Positions 22,676 to 32,377 are shown, numbered from the stretch's first letter. The stretch: 64,000 nucleotides of DNA from Streptomyces genisteinicus (GCF_014489615.1 NZ_CP060825.1:6928001-6992000), one strand, 5' to 3'. A program made the numbers and translations. Notes: generated from the sequence alone by a model not told the origin.

Positions 22676-24082
22676 TCAGCGCAGCCGGGTCGGCGCCAGG
22701 AAGTCCCGCACCGGTGTCCGGTGCCACCAGGCCCCCGTCGCCCGGCGCTCCGCCCGGGTCGTGAACCGGTAGTGGTACAGCCGGACCCGCACCTGGGCCG
22801 GCGGCGCCCCGGGGAAGGGGTTGTGCGCGAGCAGCCGCAGCGTGTCCCGGTCGCCCTCCAGCAGCCGTTCGACGAACGGCAGGAACCAGGACCGGGCGTA
22901 CGCGGGGGACAGCGCGGCGAACCACATCATCCAGTCCAGGCGCAGATGGTACGGGGCGTACTGGCGGGGCCGTCTGCGTACGTCACCGGGCTTGCCGCGG
23001 AAGCCGTACTCCCGCCACACGGTCCCCGCACGGACGACCGGATCGTCGGTGCCCTCGACCACCAGCTCGTACCGCACCCGGCCGACGCTGCCGAACGCAC
23101 CGTAGGCGTTCACCAGGTGGAACGGGTCGTACGAGCGGTTCATCGCCTGGCGCCGGGAGAACAGGTTGCGCGCAGGCCGCACACCGAGCGCCAGCAGCCC
23201 CGCCGCGACGGCCGACACCACGACCACGAACCACAGCGGCGCGGCGGGGAGCTCCGGCGGCGGGACGACCGGCGACGCGTCCACGGCGGACAGCGCGAGC
23301 ACGATCGTCAGCCAGTTCAGCCAGGCGAAGTTCCCGGAGAGCACCAGCCAGAGCTGGGTCGCGACGATCAGCCCGGCGGCGGCGCCGGCCACCGGCTGCG
23401 GGGTGAACAGCAGCACCGGCACTCCCAGCTGCACCACGTGGTTGGCGGCCGTCTCGACCCGGTGCACGGGCCGCGGCAGACGGTGGAACCACCAGCTCAG
23501 CGGTCCCGGCATCGGCTGGGTCTCATGGTGGTAGTACAGGCACGTCAGATCCCGCCAGCAGGCGTCCCCGCGGAGCTTGATGAGCCCCGCGCCGAACTCG
23601 ACCCGGAACAGGACCCAGCGCAGCAGCCACAGCACGATCACCGGCGGCGCGGTGTGCTCGTTGCCGAGCCAGACCGCGAGGAATCCGGTCTCCAGCAGCA
23701 GGGACTCCCAGCCGAAGCCGTACCAGGTCTGTCCCACGTTGACGATCGACAGGTACAGGCCCCACAGGACCGCCCACCAGGCCATCGCGAGGGCGAGCGG
23801 CAGACGGTCGGCGGCCCCGGCGGCCGCCGCGGCCGACAGCAGGGCTCCGGTCCAGGCCACGGCGGCGAAGAAGCGGTCCGAGTAGTGCAGCCGGAACAGC
23901 GTCGGCGCCGCCCGCGCGGGCACCCGTCGCAGATGGTCCGGCACCGGGAGCATGCCCCGGGCGCCGATGAGCGCCCGGAACTGGCGCGCGGCCGACACGA
24001 ACGCGATCAGGTACACGACGGCGAGAGCCCGCTGGAACACCAGCCGGCTCAGCCAGTAGGCGTCGTCGCCGAACCACTCCAT
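22676..24082 (-). CDS. lipase maturation factor family membrane protein
   Basis: This 468-residue polytopic protein resembles the LMF1 family of membrane chaperones for secreted lipases: WYGFGWESLLLETGFLAVWL, LRWVLFRVEFGAGLIKLRGD, CWRDLTCLYYHHETQPMP and NHVVQLGVPVLLF. About eight membrane helices precede a soluble C-terminal part with FNPFHLVNAYGAFG-like wording (DPFHLVNAYGAFGSV) and VRRRPRQYAPYHLRLDW. In bacteria the client is not established, and no lipase gene is adjacent. ATG 24082 has GGGAG close by. It converges on the small peptide gene. Confidence 0.85.
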   Translation of the reverse strand: MEWFGDDAYWLSRLVFQRALAVVYLIAFVSAARQFRALIGARGMLPVPDHLRRVPARAAPTLFRLHYSDRFFAAVAWTGALLSAAAAAGAADRLPLALAMAWWAVLWGLYLSIVNVGQTWYGFGWESLLLETGFLAVWLGNEHTAPPVIVLWLLRWVLFRVEFGAGLIKLRGDACWRDLTCLYYHHETQPMPGPLSWWFHRLPRPVHRVETAANHVVQLGVPVLLFTPQPVAGAAAGLIVATQLWLVLSGNFAWLNWLTIVLALSAVDASPVVPPPELPAAPLWFVVVVSAVAAGLLALGVRPARNLFSRRQAMNRSYDPFHLVNAYGAFGSVGRVRYELVVEGTDDPVVRAGTVWREYGFRGKPGDVRRRPRQYAPYHLRLDWMMWFAALSPAYARSWFLPFVERLLEGDRDTLRLLAHNPFPGAPPAQVRVRLYHYRFTTRAERRATGAWWHRTPVRDFLAPTRLR

Positions 24083-24376
24083 CGCTCCCAGTATCCCGGC
24101 AGGGGAGAAGGGCGCCGCTCCCCGGGGCGCGGCGCGTCACCGCCGAATGGCGGCGGGCGCGCCGGGACACCGCCCCGCGTCCGTGCCGCGAGCGCCGCAC
24201 TCGGCTGACCCGTGCGGACTCCGGGCCGTCCGGTACCGCGGCCACCGCCCGGCGCGGCCTCGGCCGATCGTGTTCAAGTCGCGGCGCTTCTGTCGATCCG
24301 TCAGAAATGGAGGAACACAGAACACGGGACGCCTCCTCGGGGCGTCGTGGCACGGGACGACGGAGTGGGAGACGTG

Positions 24377-25423
24377 GTGCGTTCACCGATGCATCGTCTG
24401 TACGCGGCGGCCGCCGCGGTGTGCGTGGGCCTGCTGGCCACCGGATGCGGGGGCGGCGGGGACCGGGAGGCCGCCTCCGGCGAACTGCTCCTCCAGGCGC
24501 TCGCCGCACCCGGCCCCGAACCCTTCACCGCCTCGACGGCCCGGTCCTCCGCCTCCTTCACGCCCCCGCCCGTGACGCCGGCCCCCAAGAGCCCCTCCGG
24601 GAACGGCACCAGCCTGCGCACGATCTCGGGCGCCACGCCCGGCCTCTACGCGGGCGCCCAGGAGACGCCGGGCTGCGACGTGGAGGCGCAGGTCCGGCTG
24701 CTCGGCGAGGACAAGGCCCGCGCCCGCGCCTTCGCCGACGGCGCGGGAGTCGAGGAGGGCGACGTCGCCTCCTTCCTGCGCGGGCTCACCGCCGTCCAGC
24801 TGCGCGCCGACACCCGGGTCACCGGCCACGGCTACAGCGGCGGCCGGGCCTCGGCCCACCAGGGTGTCCTCCAGGCCGGCACGGCCGTCCTCGTGGACCA
24901 GTACGGGTCGCCGCGGGTGCGGTGCGCCGCGGGAAGCCCGCTGCGGCAGCCCATCGCGCTCACCTCGGCCGTCGTCCCCAAGGGGAAGCCGTGGTCCGGC
25001 TACCGGGCCGACCGGGTGATCGTGGTCAAGCCCGCCACCCAGGTCGTCAACAACCTGCTGATCGTCAACCTGGCCGACGGCAGCTGGATCGAACGCCCGA
25101 CCGGCACCGACGGCGAGGAGGACGCCCGTCCCGAGGTGCTGCCGCCGGTCCAGGCGGCCGAGGTCTTCTCCGACCCGTCGCGGACCGGTTCCGCAGGCAA
25201 CGACGCGGCCGGCAGCCCGAGCCCCTCCGAGGCCCCCGCCGACCCCGGGCCGCAGCCGGTGCCCGACGCTCCCGCGCCGGCGGAGCCGCAGGACCCGCCG
25301 GCGCCCGCCCCGGACGAGGCGCCGCCCGGTGAGGAACCGCCTCCCGCCGACCCCGGCACGGACCTTCCCGACCCGGGGACCGGGCCCGACGCGCCGGTCG
25401 CCCCCGAGCCCTACCAGGGCTGA
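24377..25423 (+). CDS. secreted lipoprotein, DUF6777-like
   Basis: This 348-residue protein has a lipobox, LLATGC, with the modified cysteine at 24. The globular region (about 60-260) contains ISGATPGLYAGAQETPGCDVEAQ, GLTAVQLRADTRVTGHGY and FQGVLQAGTAVLVD-like wording, typical of a Streptomyces lipoprotein family of unknown role. The C-terminal 90 residues are Pro/Ala/Glu-rich and probably span the wall. The start could be GTG 24374, GTG 24377 or ATG 24389; GGGAG sits best for 24377. It is on the same strand as the phosphatase at 25479, but their link is unclear. Confidence 0.75.
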   Translation: MRSPMHRLYAAAAAVCVGLLATGCGGGGDREAASGELLLQALAAPGPEPFTASTARSSASFTPPPVTPAPKSPSGNGTSLRTISGATPGLYAGAQETPGCDVEAQVRLLGEDKARARAFADGAGVEEGDVASFLRGLTAVQLRADTRVTGHGYSGGRASAHQGVLQAGTAVLVDQYGSPRVRCAAGSPLRQPIALTSAVVPKGKPWSGYRADRVIVVKPATQVVNNLLIVNLADGSWIERPTGTDGEEDARPEVLPPVQAAEVFSDPSRTGSAGNDAAGSPSPSEAPADPGPQPVPDAPAPAEPQDPPAPAPDEAPPGEEPPPADPGTDLPDPGTGPDAPVAPEPYQG

Positions 25424-25478
25424 CGGGCCCGTGCGCCATCCGGTCGTGGGATGCGGTGAATGATGGCAGAGTGGCCCC

Positions 25479-27551
25479 ATGGCTGATCGGGCAGCGGGTG
25501 CCCTGTCGCTGCCCGACGACTGGCCGGCGCACGCGGACACGAGTCTGACCCTCAATCGCATGGGCCTCTTCGACTGGGACCTCACCAGCGGCGTCATGCA
25601 CATGGACGCGCTCGGCCTGGACGTCTTCGACCTGCGCCCCGACGAGTACGACGGCCGCCCGGCCTCCCTCGGCGTGCGGGTGCCGCCGGACGAGGGCGTG
25701 CGGCTGGACACGATGGTGACCCAGGCCCTCAAGCGGGGCGTCGACCGCTACGGCGCCTACTTCCGCATCCGCCGGCGCGACGGCACCCTGCGGTGGACGC
25801 ACACCCAGGGGTGCGTCCGGCGTGACGAGAGCGGCCGCCCGGTGCGCATCATCGGCATCGTGCGCGACGCGACCCAGGAGCTCGCGGACGCCGCCGCCAG
25901 CGTGGACGTCGACGACGAGCGCCGCCGCCAGACCGGCGTCGTCGAGTCGACCACGGCCGCGCTCGCGCACGCGAGGACCGTCGAGGACATCATCGAGCTG
26001 CTCAAGGGGTCCGGGGGCCTCAAGCTGCTCGGCGCGGCCAGCCTGGTGATGGGGCTGCTCGAATCGGGCCGGATCCACCTTGTCGCGGAGGGACCCGAGG
26101 GCTCCTTCGTGCCGGGCACCCGCTACACCCGCGTCGACGAGCAGTACCCCATGAGCGAGGTGGTGCGCACCCTCGCGCCGCGCTTCATCGAGTCGGCGCA
26201 GGACTTCGCCGACTCCTACCCGGTGCTGTGGCCGCACATCAGCGGTCTCGGCATCTCCTCCGCCGCCTACCTCCCGCTCATCGCCCAGGCCAAGCCCATC
26301 GGCGCGCTCGGGCTGCTCTACCGGGACAAGAGCGGGTTCACGGCGGACGAGCGCAACGTCCTCGTCGCCCTCGGCAGCAGCATCGCGCAGAGCCTCCAGC
26401 GCGCGGTCCTCTACGAGCAGGAGCACGACCTCGCCGAAGGGCTCCAGCAGGCGATGCTGCCGCGCCGCATCCCGGACGTGTCCGGGGCGCAGATCGCGGT
26501 GCGCTACCGCTCGGCGCGCTTCGGCCGCGACATCGGCGGCGACTGGTACGACGTCATCCCACTGCCCAGCGGACGGGTCGGCGCCGTCATCGGGGACGTC
26601 CAGGGCCACGACACCCACGCGGCCGCCGTCATGGGCCAGCTGCGGATCGTGCTGCGGGCCTACGCGGCCGAGGGCCACACCCCGGCCACCGTGATGGCCC
26701 GCGCCTCGGTCTTCCTGGACGCGCTGGACACCGACCGCTTCGCCACCTGCACCTACGCGGAGGCGGACCTCACCACCGGCGTGGTGCAGATCGTCCGCGC
26801 GGGCCACGTCGACCCGCTGATCAGGGACCACGACGGCAGCTGCCGCAGGGTCCCGGCGCCCGGAGGGCTGCCGCTGGGCCTCTCGGCGGAGTTCGGCCGG
26901 CTCGAATACCCGGTCAGCACTCTCGAACTCGACCCCGGGCAGACGCTGCTGCTGTACACGGACGGCCTGGTGGAGCAGCCTGGCGCCGACCTCGACGACG
27001 GGATGCAGCTGCTGACCTCCCTCGTCCACGACGGGCCGCGCGACCTCCAGCTGCTCGCCGACCACCTGTGCGAGGTCGTCGACGAGCGGGGCGGCGACGA
27101 CGACGTGGCCCTGCTGCTCCTGCGGCGCAAGGGCGCCCTCGCGCCGCAGGCGGGCGGGCGGCTCCAGCAGCACGTCGCCCAGAACGACCCCGAGGGCCTG
27201 CGCGCGGCACGTCACATGGTGCGCGCGGCGGTGCGCGCCTGGGGAGCCCGGGAGCGGGCCCACGACATCGAACTGGCGGCCGACGAGATGATCACCAACG
27301 CGCTGATGCACACCGACGGGGGAGCCGTCGTCACCGTGCGCGTCCTCACCGGCGGCCGGCGGCGCCTGCGGGTCGAGGTGGAGGACCGTTCCAGCGCGCT
27401 GCCCCGGCGCAGGGAGGCCGGGGAGGACGGAGTGTCCGGCCGCGGCCTGCTGCTCGTGGACCGGCTCTCGGACGCCTGGGGTGTCGAGGCGCGGGGCGGT
27501 GGCAAGAGCGTGTGGTGCGAGTTCGCCGTCCCGGAACGGGACGCGCCCTGA
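25479..27551 (+). CDS. PAS-GAF-SpoIIE phosphatase with HATPase domain
   Basis: This 690-residue signalling protein probably acts in an anti-sigma/anti-anti-sigma switch. A PAS domain (about 25-135) is followed by a GAF domain (about 160-310), then a PP2C/SpoIIE phosphatase with DIGGDWYDV and GDVQGHD metal aspartates and LLLYTDGLVE. The C-terminal HATPase (about 560-685) has ADEMITNALMHT and GRGLLLVDRL like RsbW kinases. Having both phosphatase and kinase-like domains on one chain suggests two-way control of an STAS partner. None is encoded nearby. Confidence 0.92.
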   Translation: MADRAAGALSLPDDWPAHADTSLTLNRMGLFDWDLTSGVMHMDALGLDVFDLRPDEYDGRPASLGVRVPPDEGVRLDTMVTQALKRGVDRYGAYFRIRRRDGTLRWTHTQGCVRRDESGRPVRIIGIVRDATQELADAAASVDVDDERRRQTGVVESTTAALAHARTVEDIIELLKGSGGLKLLGAASLVMGLLESGRIHLVAEGPEGSFVPGTRYTRVDEQYPMSEVVRTLAPRFIESAQDFADSYPVLWPHISGLGISSAAYLPLIAQAKPIGALGLLYRDKSGFTADERNVLVALGSSIAQSLQRAVLYEQEHDLAEGLQQAMLPRRIPDVSGAQIAVRYRSARFGRDIGGDWYDVIPLPSGRVGAVIGDVQGHDTHAAAVMGQLRIVLRAYAAEGHTPATVMARASVFLDALDTDRFATCTYAEADLTTGVVQIVRAGHVDPLIRDHDGSCRRVPAPGGLPLGLSAEFGRLEYPVSTLELDPGQTLLLYTDGLVEQPGADLDDGMQLLTSLVHDGPRDLQLLADHLCEVVDERGGDDDVALLLLRRKGALAPQAGGRLQQHVAQNDPEGLRAARHMVRAAVRAWGARERAHDIELAADEMITNALMHTDGGAVVTVRVLTGGRRRLRVEVEDRSSALPRRREAGEDGVSGRGLLLVDRLSDAWGVEARGGGKSVWCEFAVPERDAP

Positions 27552-27669
27552 CCGGACGCACTCTGACCGAAACACGATGTTGACCGTAGGTGCATGATTC
27601 GTGCTTGACCGTGACCGTTCGCAGGCGATTGACTGCGGAGTCCCGGCCTCCAGGAGACATGAGGACCCC

Positions 27670-29016
27670 GTGACCACTGAGCTGCTCGCCCCGCTCGACC
27701 TGGCGTTCTGGCACCTGGAGTCGGCCGGCCACCCGATGCACCTGGGCGCCCTCGCCGTCTTCGGCCCGGCACCCGGCGAGGGCCCCGCGGACCTCGCGGA
27801 GCTGCTCGCCGAGCGTGCCGCCGCCATCCCCCGGCTGCGGATGCGGGTCCGCGACGTCCTGCTCCCCGTCGGGGGGTCGGCCTGGACCACGGACCGGGAC
27901 TTCGACGTCCGGCGGCACGTGCGGGAACTCCGCCTCGGCGGCGAGGACTTCGGCCGGGCGGTCACCGAAGCCGCGGGAGAGCTGATGGAGCGCCCCCTCG
28001 AACGGGGACTGCCGCCGTGGGAGATGTACCTGCTGCGCTCCCCGGACGACACCCGCTGCGCGGTGCTCGTCAAACTGCACCACGCACTCGCGGACGGCAT
28101 GCGCGCCGTCGCGATCGGAGCCGGGATCTTCGACGAGATCGCCGACGCCCGCGCCGCCGCGGCGCGCCGCCGTGCGGCGTCCGTGCCCGTGTCCGCCGCG
28201 CCGGCGGGGTTGCGGCGGCTGGCCGGCCTCGCGCAGTCCCGGGTCGAGGAGCTGGGCCGGGCCGTCGGCGTCGGGGCCTCCCTCGTCCGGGCCGGCCGCC
28301 TGGACCCCCGGGGCATGCCCGCGCTGTCGGCCGCCCCGAGCGGCACCCGCCGGCTCGCCACGGCCGTGCTTCCGCTCGACGCCGTGCACCGGGTGCGCCG
28401 CACGGCCGGGGGCACCGCCAACGACGTCCTGCTGGCCGTGGTGGCCGGAGCCCTCGGACGCTGGATGCGCGAACGCGGCGACCGGCTGCCCGCCGCCGGA
28501 CCGCGGGCGCTGGTCCCCGTGTCCCGCCGCCGCCCGGGGCAGCCGGCCGGCTCCGGCAACCGTCTCTCCGCCTACCTGCTCGGCCTTCCCGTCGCGGAAC
28601 CGGACCCCCGCCGCAGGCTGGAGGCCGTACGGGAGGCGATGGACCGCAACAAGGCAGCCGGTCCCGCCCGCGGCCCGGGCGCGGTGGCCCTGCTCGCCGA
28701 CCAGCTGCCACCGCTCGCCCACCGGTTCGGGGCGCCGCTCGCCGGCGGGGCCGCCCGGGTCCTCTTCGACCTCCTCGTCACCAGCGTCCCGCTGCCCCGC
28801 GCCGCGCTCTCCCTCGGCGGCCGTCCCCTGCGCGAGATCTACCCGATGGCGCCCCTGGCCCGCGGTCACGCACTCGCCGTCGCCTTCTCCACCTACGGCG
28901 GGCAGGTTTACGCGGGACTCGTCGCGGACGGCGAGGCCGTGCCCGACGCGGACCGGCTCGCGGCCGCCCTCGGCGAGGAGCTCACCGCCCTCGACACCCT
29001 GTTCGGCGCGGCCTGA
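27670..29016 (+). CDS. wax ester synthase / diacylglycerol acyltransferase
   Basis: WS/DGAT enzymes transfer acyl groups from acyl-CoA to diacylglycerol or alcohols and build triacylglycerol stores. The 448-residue protein has the catalytic HHALADG (H137, H138, D142) and the start PLDLAFWHLESAGHPMHLG. The second-domain motifs are NDVLLAVVAGAL and GNRLSAYLLGLPV, and length is normal. From memory, the counterpart SCO0958 contributes to triacylglycerol formation in S. coelicolor. The start is GTG 27670 with GAGGA upstream. Confidence 0.93.
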   Translation: MTTELLAPLDLAFWHLESAGHPMHLGALAVFGPAPGEGPADLAELLAERAAAIPRLRMRVRDVLLPVGGSAWTTDRDFDVRRHVRELRLGGEDFGRAVTEAAGELMERPLERGLPPWEMYLLRSPDDTRCAVLVKLHHALADGMRAVAIGAGIFDEIADARAAAARRRAASVPVSAAPAGLRRLAGLAQSRVEELGRAVGVGASLVRAGRLDPRGMPALSAAPSGTRRLATAVLPLDAVHRVRRTAGGTANDVLLAVVAGALGRWMRERGDRLPAAGPRALVPVSRRRPGQPAGSGNRLSAYLLGLPVAEPDPRRRLEAVREAMDRNKAAGPARGPGAVALLADQLPPLAHRFGAPLAGGAARVLFDLLVTSVPLPRAALSLGGRPLREIYPMAPLARGHALAVAFSTYGGQVYAGLVADGEAVPDADRLAAALGEELTALDTLFGAA

Positions 29017-29100
29017 GCGGCGACGGCGCGGGGCCCTGCCCGCTGCCGGCCCCCTCGCTGTCGCTTCGCGGCGCGACGGCCCGTGCGGCAAGGTGGAGCC

Positions 29101-29961
29101 ATGCCAGAACTGCCCGAGGTGGAAGCACTGCGCGCGTTCCTCGACGAGCGGCTCACCGGCCGGGAGATCGCCCGGGTGACGCCCGTGGCCATCAGTGTGC
29201 TCAAGACCTACGACCCTCCGCCCACCGCGCTGGAGGGAGCCGAGGTCACCGGCGTCCGGCGGCACGGCAAGTGGCTCGACATCGAGGCCGGCGGGCTCCG
29301 GCTCATCGTCCACCTCGCCCGCGCCGGCTGGCTCCGGTGGACGGACGACATGCCCGCGGCGCCACCGCGCCCCGGAAAGGGGCCGCTCGCCCTGCGGGTC
29401 GCCCTCACCGACGGCGCCGGCTTCGACCTCACCGAGGCGGGCACCACCAAACGCCTCGCCGTCCACCTCGTCCGGGACCCCTCCGACGTGCCCCGGATCG
29501 CCTCGCTGGGCCCCGACCCGCTCGACGAGGGCTTCGACCGGGCCGCGTTCGCCGCCGTCCTGGAAGGCGAACGGCGGCAGGTCAAGGGCGCCCTGCGCGA
29601 TCAGGGGCTGATCGCCGGCATCGGCAACGCCTACAGCGACGAGATCCTGCACGCCGCCCGGATGTCCCCCTTCAAACCGGTCCAGAACCTCGACGAGCAC
29701 GATGTGGACGTCCTCTGGGAGGCGCTGCGCACCACGCTGCGGGACGCCGTCGAACGCTCCCGCGGACTGGCCGCGGGGCGCCTCAAGTCGGAGAAGAAGA
29801 GCGGGCTCAGGGTGCACGGCCGGACCGGCCTGCCCTGCCCCGTGTGCGGCGACACCGTGCGCGAGGTGTCCTTCAGCGACTCCTCCCTCCAGTACTGCCC
29901 GACCTGCCAGACCGGCGGCCGGCCGCTGGCGGACCGCAGACTCTCGCGGCTGCTGAAGTGA
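29101..29961 (+). CDS. Fpg/Nei-family DNA glycosylase
   Basis: This 286-residue base-excision repair enzyme starts MPELPEVEA, so P1 and E2 are present as catalytic residues after Met removal. RRHGKWLD supplies the conserved lysine K57. The helix-two-turn-helix has IAGIGNAYSDEILHAA, and the C-terminal zinc finger is CPVCG...CPTC. It removes oxidised bases and cuts at the abasic site. It is likely a paralogue and not the main MutM, which in Streptomyces lies near rnc and smc, so I give no symbol. Confidence 0.92.
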   Translation: MPELPEVEALRAFLDERLTGREIARVTPVAISVLKTYDPPPTALEGAEVTGVRRHGKWLDIEAGGLRLIVHLARAGWLRWTDDMPAAPPRPGKGPLALRVALTDGAGFDLTEAGTTKRLAVHLVRDPSDVPRIASLGPDPLDEGFDRAAFAAVLEGERRQVKGALRDQGLIAGIGNAYSDEILHAARMSPFKPVQNLDEHDVDVLWEALRTTLRDAVERSRGLAAGRLKSEKKSGLRVHGRTGLPCPVCGDTVREVSFSDSSLQYCPTCQTGGRPLADRRLSRLLK

Positions 29962-29963
29962 GC

Positions 29964-30043
29964 CGCGGGCACGGGGGGAAAACGCGGGCACGGGGGGAAA
30001 CGCGGGCACGGGAGGAAACGCGGGCACGGGAGGAAACGCGGGC
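29964..30043. repeat. 18-bp tandem repeat, about 4.3 copies
   Basis: The unit CGCGGGCACGGGRGGAAA repeats at 29964, 29983, 30001 and 30019, with a partial copy at 30037. The first copy has one extra A. It fills the gap between the convergent glycosylase and anti-sigma genes, where other pairs in this window have hairpin terminators. Confidence 0.9.
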
Positions 30044-30044
30044 C

Positions 30045-30710
30045 TCAGCCGCCGATGGACAGCAGCCGTTCGCCGTTCTCGCCCCGGACCTCCCAGCGGC
30101 CGATCTCGGCGGGATGCAGATCGGTCCCGCCCGCGATGTCCAGCGGGCCCGCCCGCCCGGGGCCGTCGGCCACCCCGTAACCCCCGTCCGGCACCCACCA
30201 GCTGAGCACCGGATGCTCCGCCCCGTCCTTGCCGATCGCAACGAGACGGCAGACCCGCGGGCCGGGCAGGGCCGTCAGCCGCATCGCGACCTCGGTTCCC
30301 CAGCCGCGGTCCGCCAGCGCCACCGAGGCCCGCACCCCGGAGACCGGGTCCCTCGCCACCACCCGCTGCACCGTGGCCGGCGCCGGGTCCCGGGCGGCCA
30401 CCACGGCGGCGGGGGTCCCCACGACCAGCACCGCCGCCACGGCGGCGAGCGCCAGCCGCCGCCGGCCGTCGCGCCGCCGCCGCTCCCGCACCCCGAGCGC
30501 CAGCCGTTCCAGCAGGCCCGGCGAGGGCACCACCGGGCCGCCGTGCGCCGCGAGTTCCGCGACGGCCCGGGCCGCGCCCGTGAAACCGGTCAGCTGCGCG
30601 GCGCAGCGGGGGCAGCGGCCCAGATGCTCCTCGAACCGGAGCGCGTCACCCGGCTCCAGGACGCCCAGCGCATAGGCGGCCACATCGCGGTGCGGCTGCT
30701 GGCTGCTCAT
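30045..30710 (-). CDS. zinc-finger anti-sigma factor
   Basis: This 221-residue protein has the anti-sigma zinc-binding start with HLGRCPRC (H29, C33, C36), a membrane helix at about 85-105 (LALAAVAAVLVVGTPAAVV) and an external C-terminal domain. It should hold an ECF sigma factor at the membrane. No sigma gene is adjacent; the only one in the window is at 36312-36929. Stop at 30045 abuts the tandem repeats. Confidence 0.85.
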   Translation of the reverse strand: MSSQQPHRDVAAYALGVLEPGDALRFEEHLGRCPRCAAQLTGFTGAARAVAELAAHGGPVVPSPGLLERLALGVRERRRRDGRRRLALAAVAAVLVVGTPAAVVAARDPAPATVQRVVARDPVSGVRASVALADRGWGTEVAMRLTALPGPRVCRLVAIGKDGAEHPVLSWWVPDGGYGVADGPGRAGPLDIAGGTDLHPAEIGRWEVRGENGERLLSIGG

Positions 30711-30868
30711 CGGGGGTCCTCGATTCCTGGTGTTACGGGCGGTCACCCTGCTATACGCGGCGCGGACGCGCTCTGCTCAACTCCCGGGCCACCGGTGGCA
30801 CGCGATCGCAAAGCCGTGCCCCGCCTCGCCGTGGCCCCGCCCCGGCGGGCGCCTCTACACTCCGCAGC

Positions 30869-31717
30869 ATGCTGCGCGTACTGGCTGTCGACGACGAGAA
30901 ACCTGCGCTCGAGGAGCTGCTCTACCTGCTGCGGGCCGACTCCCGGATCCGCAGCGCCGAGGGCGCGACCGACGCCACCGAGGCCCTGCGCCGCATCGGC
31001 AGGGCGCTCGACGCCGGGCCGGACAGCGAGGAGGCGATCGACGTCGTCTTCCTCGACATCCACATGGCCGGTCTCACCGGCCTCGACGTCGCCCGGCTGC
31101 TCGCCGGATTCGCCAGGCCGCCGCAGATCGTCTTCGTCACCGCCCACGAGGGCTTCGCCGTGCAGGCCTTCGACCTCAAGGCGGTCGACTACGTGCTCAA
31201 GCCGGTCCGCCGGGAGCGGCTGGCCGAGGCGGTGCGCCGGGCGCGGGAGCTGGTGACCGCCCAGCACGCCGGGGAACAGGCGGCCCGGCAGGCTGCCGGG
31301 CGGCCCGGCACCGGGACCGCGGAGGCGGGCGGTCCGGCGGGGCCGGCGGTGGTGCCGGGGCCGGCGGGCGAGCAGATACCCGTCGAGCTCGGCGGTGTGA
31401 TGCGCTTCGTGCCCGTCGACGACATCACCTACGTCGAAGCCCAGGGCGACTACGCCCGTCTGCACACGGCCGACGGCTCCCACCTGGTGCGGATCCCGCT
31501 GTCGACGCTGGAGGAGCGGTGGGCCGCCCGCGGCTTCGTCCGCATCCACCGCAGCCATCTGGTGGCGCTCGGCCGCATCGACGAACTCCGCCTGGACGCG
31601 GGGGCGACGAGCGTGCGCGTGGGCACCGCGGAGCTGGCGGTCAGCCGCCGCCACGCCCGCCAGCTCCGGGACCTCCTCATGCAGCCCCGCACACCGAAGC
31701 CCCCCGGGCCGGCCTGA
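30869..31717 (+). CDS. LytTR-family response regulator
   Basis: This 282-residue regulator has a receiver domain with acidic pocket D8-D9, the phosphorylation site FLDIHMAGL (D63) and the lysine of YVLKPVRR. An Ala/Gly/Pro linker (about 125-165) leads to a LytTR DNA-binding domain containing YVEAQGDYARLHT and RIHRSHLV. TACACT lies 7-8 bases before ATG 30869 and there is no ribosome site, so the message may be leaderless. The matching LytS-like kinase lies at 34492-35712 with a symporter between them. Confidence 0.93.
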   Translation: MLRVLAVDDEKPALEELLYLLRADSRIRSAEGATDATEALRRIGRALDAGPDSEEAIDVVFLDIHMAGLTGLDVARLLAGFARPPQIVFVTAHEGFAVQAFDLKAVDYVLKPVRRERLAEAVRRARELVTAQHAGEQAARQAAGRPGTGTAEAGGPAGPAVVPGPAGEQIPVELGGVMRFVPVDDITYVEAQGDYARLHTADGSHLVRIPLSTLEERWAARGFVRIHRSHLVALGRIDELRLDAGATSVRVGTAELAVSRRHARQLRDLLMQPRTPKPPGPA

Positions 31718-31981
31718 CCGGACGACCGGCTCCCGCTCCCGCGCACCCCGCGCGGTCCCGTCGGCGTTCGCCTCGACCGCGTCGCGCCGGCTCCCGCGCC
31801 CGCGCACCCCGCGCCTTCGCACCCGCCCGCGGCGGACCGCTCACCCCCTGAACCCGCCCGCTCGTCGTGGCGGGGACGCCGCACGGCGACCCGGAGCGCC
31901 GCTGGGCGAGCCGGACCGGAGGGCGGGGGCCGCGCGGCCGGCCGTGGCCCTAACCTTGATCACTCCGGGGAAAGGGGTCCG

Positions 31982-32251
31982 ATGTCCGACATCGAAGCAC
32001 TGCTCGACGAGCTGCGCGGCCTCCCCTCGGCCAGACCGACGGGACCCGTCGAGCTGGCGGCGCTGCTGGCGGCGGCGCGCAGTGCCGCGGGCCGCTGGGC
32101 CGATGTGCTCGAGGACATCCGGGAGTCCGCCCGCGGCCTCGCCGGACCCCGGGCGGAGGCGGCCCTGGAGGTCGCGTTCCGGCGCGCCGAGGAGTCCTAC
32201 GTCGAACTGGAGATCGCGCTCAGCGACTGCGCCCGGCCCGGGCGCTCCTGA
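31982..32251 (+). CDS. small helical protein of unknown function
   Basis: This 89-residue protein starts MSDIEALLDELRGLPSARP and is predicted to be almost all helix, with AALLAAARSAAGRWADVLED and AEESYVELEIALSDCARPG. It has no membrane helix. AAAGGGG precedes ATG 31982 at a good distance. It sits between the response regulator and the symporter genes on the same strand. I do not recognise a family. Confidence 0.65.
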   Translation: MSDIEALLDELRGLPSARPTGPVELAALLAAARSAAGRWADVLEDIRESARGLAGPRAEAALEVAFRRAEESYVELEIALSDCARPGRS

Positions 32252-32377
32252 GCGGCGGGCGCGATCCTCCGCCGCAGATCTCTACCGTCGGTAATCACCG
32301 CTGCGTAGACTCCCCTTTCCCGGGCCGTCCCCGACGCCCCCGTCCCAGTCCTCCGACAGACGCTGGAGCGGACGACG

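Noticed and set aside
25065..28559. A 1164-residue open frame on the minus strand
   Set aside because: It is antisense to the lipoprotein, phosphatase and acyltransferase genes, all of which have clear domains. The minus-strand translation is Arg/Gly/Pro rich without domains, as expected for a shadow frame at high GC.
29101..29961. Naming the glycosylase mutM
   Set aside because: It has all Fpg/Nei residues, but Streptomyces genomes keep the main mutM near rnc and smc. Paralogues exist, so the family name is safer.
32252..32377. LytTR binding sites upstream of the symporter genes
   Set aside because: TACCGTC and CACCGCT near 32283 and 32296 are weakly similar, but the spacing and sequence do not match the usual two direct repeats well enough.
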